Source: Candidatus Cloacimonadota bacterium
GTDB lineage: Bacteria; Cloacimonadota; Cloacimonadia; JGIOTU-2
Direction of reading: 5' to 3'
Assembly: GCA_023129415.1 (NCBI GenBank)
Contig: JAGMCF010000192.1
Coordinates: 1-60,135 of the forward strand
DNA: 60,135 bases
Shown here: one piece after another, positions 57,261 to 60,135 of the stretch
Numbering within the stretch: position 1 is the stretch's first letter
How the letters are laid out: the number at the start of each line of letters is the position of its first letter
The notes under the pieces: model-generated
What the model saw: the letters and a program-made list of their open reading frames with translations, nothing else
What the model was told of the DNA's origin: nothing
The model's database searches: none
Translations under genes and position numbers: made by a program

Positions 57261-58151
57261 ATGTTTACAATCAGAAAGATACGAAAATCACACAAAGAGA
57301 GGATCTTAGCTATTTCTTCAAAAATATGGGAGGGTGATGATTATGTAACTTCAATATTTGAAAAGTGGATTGATGATGAAAAAGGAGAGTTTACGGGTAT
57401 TTGGTTAAATAATCAACTTGTTGGCTTTGGTAAACTTACTTTTATTACTCCAACAGATGTGTGGCTTGAGGGTTTACGAAAAGATTTGTGTTTAGAACAA
57501 AAGGGGGTAGGATCAGCTTTAACGAAATATTATCTTGAAAGATTGAAACAAGAGCCAAATCTTACTTCAATTCGCTTTGCAACCTATTTTCAAAATTATG
57601 CTTCTATCAAGCTTTCTGAGCGATTAGGATTTGAACTGGTTGCAAAACTTTCTTTAAAAGAGTTTGACCTTAATATATATAAGAAAGAGATTAAAAAGCC
57701 TGAAAATGTAAAAGACATTTCAAATAAGGAAATAATTTTGGATTATATACATAAATCAAAATGGTTTGAGCTTTTTAAAAATTTTATCACAATTGGTTGG
57801 ATTGCTTATCCATATTCCGATGATTTCATAGCAGAGAGATTTATTAAACAAAATAGATGTTATGGTATTATTGAAAAGAATGAGATAAAAGGGCTTATTT
57901 TATGGGGTAAGGCTCATAGTAAAGTGAGTTTAAAAATTTCATTTTTTGATGCCAAAGATAATGAAAAAGCAAAAAACTTATTTGTATTCATAAAATCTTA
58001 TGCAATATCTCAAGGTTATGAAAACATTGAAGCAATGCTTCCGGATATTCCAAGAGTAAAAAAATATTTTAAAGAGAATGGATTTAAAAGCTGGGCTCAA
58101 GAACATGACTTTTTGATTTATGAATTTCCACTTCAAAAACTGGAGAAATGA
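57261..58151 (+). CDS. GNAT N-acetyltransferase, probably with two GNAT-like halves
   Basis: MFTIRKIRKSHKERILAISSKIWEG...LCLEQKGVGSALTKYYLERLK; second half GIIEKNEIKGLILWG... Confidence 0.75.
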   Translation: MFTIRKIRKSHKERILAISSKIWEGDDYVTSIFEKWIDDEKGEFTGIWLNNQLVGFGKLTFITPTDVWLEGLRKDLCLEQKGVGSALTKYYLERLKQEPNLTSIRFATYFQNYASIKLSERLGFELVAKLSLKEFDLNIYKKEIKKPENVKDISNKEIILDYIHKSKWFELFKNFITIGWIAYPYSDDFIAERFIKQNRCYGIIEKNEIKGLILWGKAHSKVSLKISFFDAKDNEKAKNLFVFIKSYAISQGYENIEAMLPDIPRVKKYFKENGFKSWAQEHDFLIYEFPLQKLEK

Positions 58152-58229
58152 ATATTTATAATATATTAGCAATTATTCGTTTTTATTAGTGGGAGAATAC
58201 TATTGAATATAATTATTTTAGGAGAGTGA

Positions 58230-60135
58230 ATGTTAGAAATCAAAATTACTTATGAAGGCACGATACCCGTTTTGAACCTAAAAGGCAGATTTGATGGGTA
58301 TGGGGCTTCTTTGTTCGATGAAGAATCAGGCAAAATAAGCAGTGACATGAAATATTGGATTATTGATTTTTCAGGTGTTGAATACCTATCAAGTGCTGGT
58401 ATCAGGTCTTTGATAAAAGTAGAAAAAGCACTCCACAAAAAAACAGGGTGGTCTATTTTAGTTGGACTATATCCTGATTTGAAGAGGGTTTTAGAACTTA
58501 CAGGTTTATTAGGACAATTTCATATTTCAGATTCACTTTCAGAAGCATTAAAGCAAGTTAAAGAAACCCAAACTGCTGATAAATCTGCAACAAAACATCT
58601 ATTTGATGATAGAGAGTACCAATTAAGATGGGCTTCTAAGAAAGCAAGTATCCTTGATTTGTGGGGTTCTTTGAAGAATATAGAAGATGGTGAATTATCA
58701 TCTAAAAGTCTCATCAGAACAAATCTCAAAGAGTTGGGGTATGCTTTTGGTATTGGTGGGTTTGGAAACACAAAAGGTCAGGCTTTTGAAGCACTTGGAG
58801 AATTTATTTCAACCCCAACATTTGCAGGAATCATTCCAGCTGATGAATATTGTCTTTCTGACTTTCTTATAACTGATAAACCTTCTGAATCAGATATGTA
58901 TCTATTATCTGCATATGGATTTTCAGGAAAACCTGCAGGAGTTTTTGATGTTAAAAGCAGATTACTCTTTACATTGAAAGAATTAATTGAGGATACATTT
59001 TATCTGACTACAAAAAATAAAGAAGAAGTACCGCCATTGATTGGTTTAATAATATTAGCTGAACCAGGCGAACTTATTTGTGCACATTTCGAAACTAAAA
59101 ATGATATTTCTATTGAAGAATATTGTAAAGAGAGATTCTCCAATGAAAGAGGAACTTTAATTATTGGAATTGCTGCTGATGAGACAGCTTTGAAATCATC
59201 AAAAGATAAATCAGTTTCGCAATTTATGGAGAATATCATTAAATATCCTATAACTGAGACTCGTTTCTTTCACGGACATGGAGTATTGTTAGCCGAATTA
59301 CCAACATTATCCATTAATATGGAGTTAGGCAATAGCATTCAGAAAATATCAAATCTTGAAAATCTTAAAACAGTTGCTCATATCCAGGTAGATTCAGAAA
59401 TTAAAAATGCCAGAGTTTGGTTCTATTTGCCCAAAGCTGTCCGTACTGCTGATGAAAAAAGGCTAAAAATTGATGTAGAGAAAGGAACGGAATTATTAGA
59501 TGAATGGGATGTTATCATCAGACGAATATACTCCAATGCTGGACGAGTTGTTATTAGAGAATTGCATGGAGGTTTCACTTCAAAAACCTTTTATGTAACC
59601 AGTTATGACAAAGAAGGCAGAAGACTGCTTCCCACAGTTTTGAAGATAGGATCAATTAAAGACACCCAAAATGAAGTAAATGCTTATCATGATTATGTTA
59701 AAAAGTTCATTTTGAACAATAGTGTAACAATTATGGGCACTACTACTTATGGAAATTGGGGTGGATTGCGTTACAATTTTGTCGGTATAAATGGTCCTGA
59801 TAGTAAATTAACATGGTTGACAGATTACTATCGAAGACTCCCAGCAGATGAGCTGATTCCTCTTTTTGATAGAGTATTTACTGATATACTAAAGCCCTGG
59901 TATGGTCAACCTAAATGGGAACCAATTTATCCTTATGCTGAGCACAATCCACTTGAAATGTTTCCAGGCATATTTGATTCTTTAGAAAAGGAAGTTGGCA
60001 TCTCACCTGATGAAAAGATTGTGTATTGTAAGGAACTTGGGATGGAACTTCCAAATCCATTTTACTTCCTAAAGTACGAATATCCAAAGCGTAAGGGATA
60101 TTCCCAACTTTGGTATAAATCCATTACTCATGGAG
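58230..60135 (+). CDS. Multidomain signalling protein: N-terminal STAS domain plus C-terminal kinase-like region; runs off the window
   Basis: My translation is open from ATG 58230 to the end: IDFSGVEYLSSAGIRSLIKVEKAL; C-terminal LHGGFTSKTFYVTSYDKEGRRLLPTVLKIGSIKDTQNEVNAYHDYV. Confidence 0.75.
   Translation, partial: MLEIKITYEGTIPVLNLKGRFDGYGASLFDEESGKISSDMKYWIIDFSGVEYLSSAGIRSLIKVEKALHKKTGWSILVGLYPDLKRVLELTGLLGQFHISDSLSEALKQVKETQTADKSATKHLFDDREYQLRWASKKASILDLWGSLKNIEDGELSSKSLIRTNLKELGYAFGIGGFGNTKGQAFEALGEFISTPTFAGIIPADEYCLSDFLITDKPSESDMYLLSAYGFSGKPAGVFDVKSRLLFTLKELIEDTFYLTTKNKEEVPPLIGLIILAEPGELICAHFETKNDISIEEYCKERFSNERGTLIIGIAADETALKSSKDKSVSQFMENIIKYPITETRFFHGHGVLLAELPTLSINMELGNSIQKISNLENLKTVAHIQVDSEIKNARVWFYLPKAVRTADEKRLKIDVEKGTELLDEWDVIIRRIYSNAGRVVIRELHGGFTSKTFYVTSYDKEGRRLLPTVLKIGSIKDTQNEVNAYHDYVKKFILNNSVTIMGTTTYGNWGGLRYNFVGINGPDSKLTWLTDYYRRLPADELIPLFDRVFTDILKPWYGQPKWEPIYPYAEHNPLEMFPGIFDSLEKEVGISPDEKIVYCKELGMELPNPFYFLKYEYPKRKGYSQLWYKSITHG

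Overview
AT-rich 60 kb bacterial window, probably chromosomal and from an FCB-group organism. That placement is inferred from gingipain-like and type IX-type C-terminal sorting domains and PorV-like outer-membrane proteins. Four zones: (1) 0.1-9.5 kb, a replication-origin neighbourhood (recJ-like, dnaA flanked on both sides by DnaA-box clusters, rpmH, rnpA, yidD, yidC) followed by a large-type bacterial SRP RNA gene; (2) 9.5-16.3 kb, a radical SAM/membrane permease block with many dispersed palindromic repeats; (3) 16.3-29.4 kb, a defence/mobility island: AbiE-type toxin-antitoxin, a nuclease-methylase fusion plus S subunit, Panacea/RelE-like toxin-antitoxin, an interrupted YhcG/DUF1016 nuclease, RadC, several gene remnants, and a two-gene cassette of a proteasome-like Ntn-hydrolase with a penultimate Ser plus a protein with an R-x4-H HEPN-like motif; (4) 29.5-60.1 kb, surface/secretion genes (C25 peptidase, FecR barrel, a 2975-aa modular beta-helix protein), housekeeping genes (purD, cinA, ctpA, tmk, tRNA-Arg), a K+ channel, and a truncated STAS plus kinase-like protein. 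The most promising candidate for an undescribed system is the Ntn-hydrolase/HEPN-like pair at 24.4-26.0 kb. Also notable are two genes interrupted by a single in-frame TAA, a TCCCGA-N-TCGGGA hairpin family, inverted ~150 bp repeats at 13.0 and 17.1 kb, and a ~213 bp tandem duplication of the ctpA 3' end. All family calls are by motif recognition; no database search was run.
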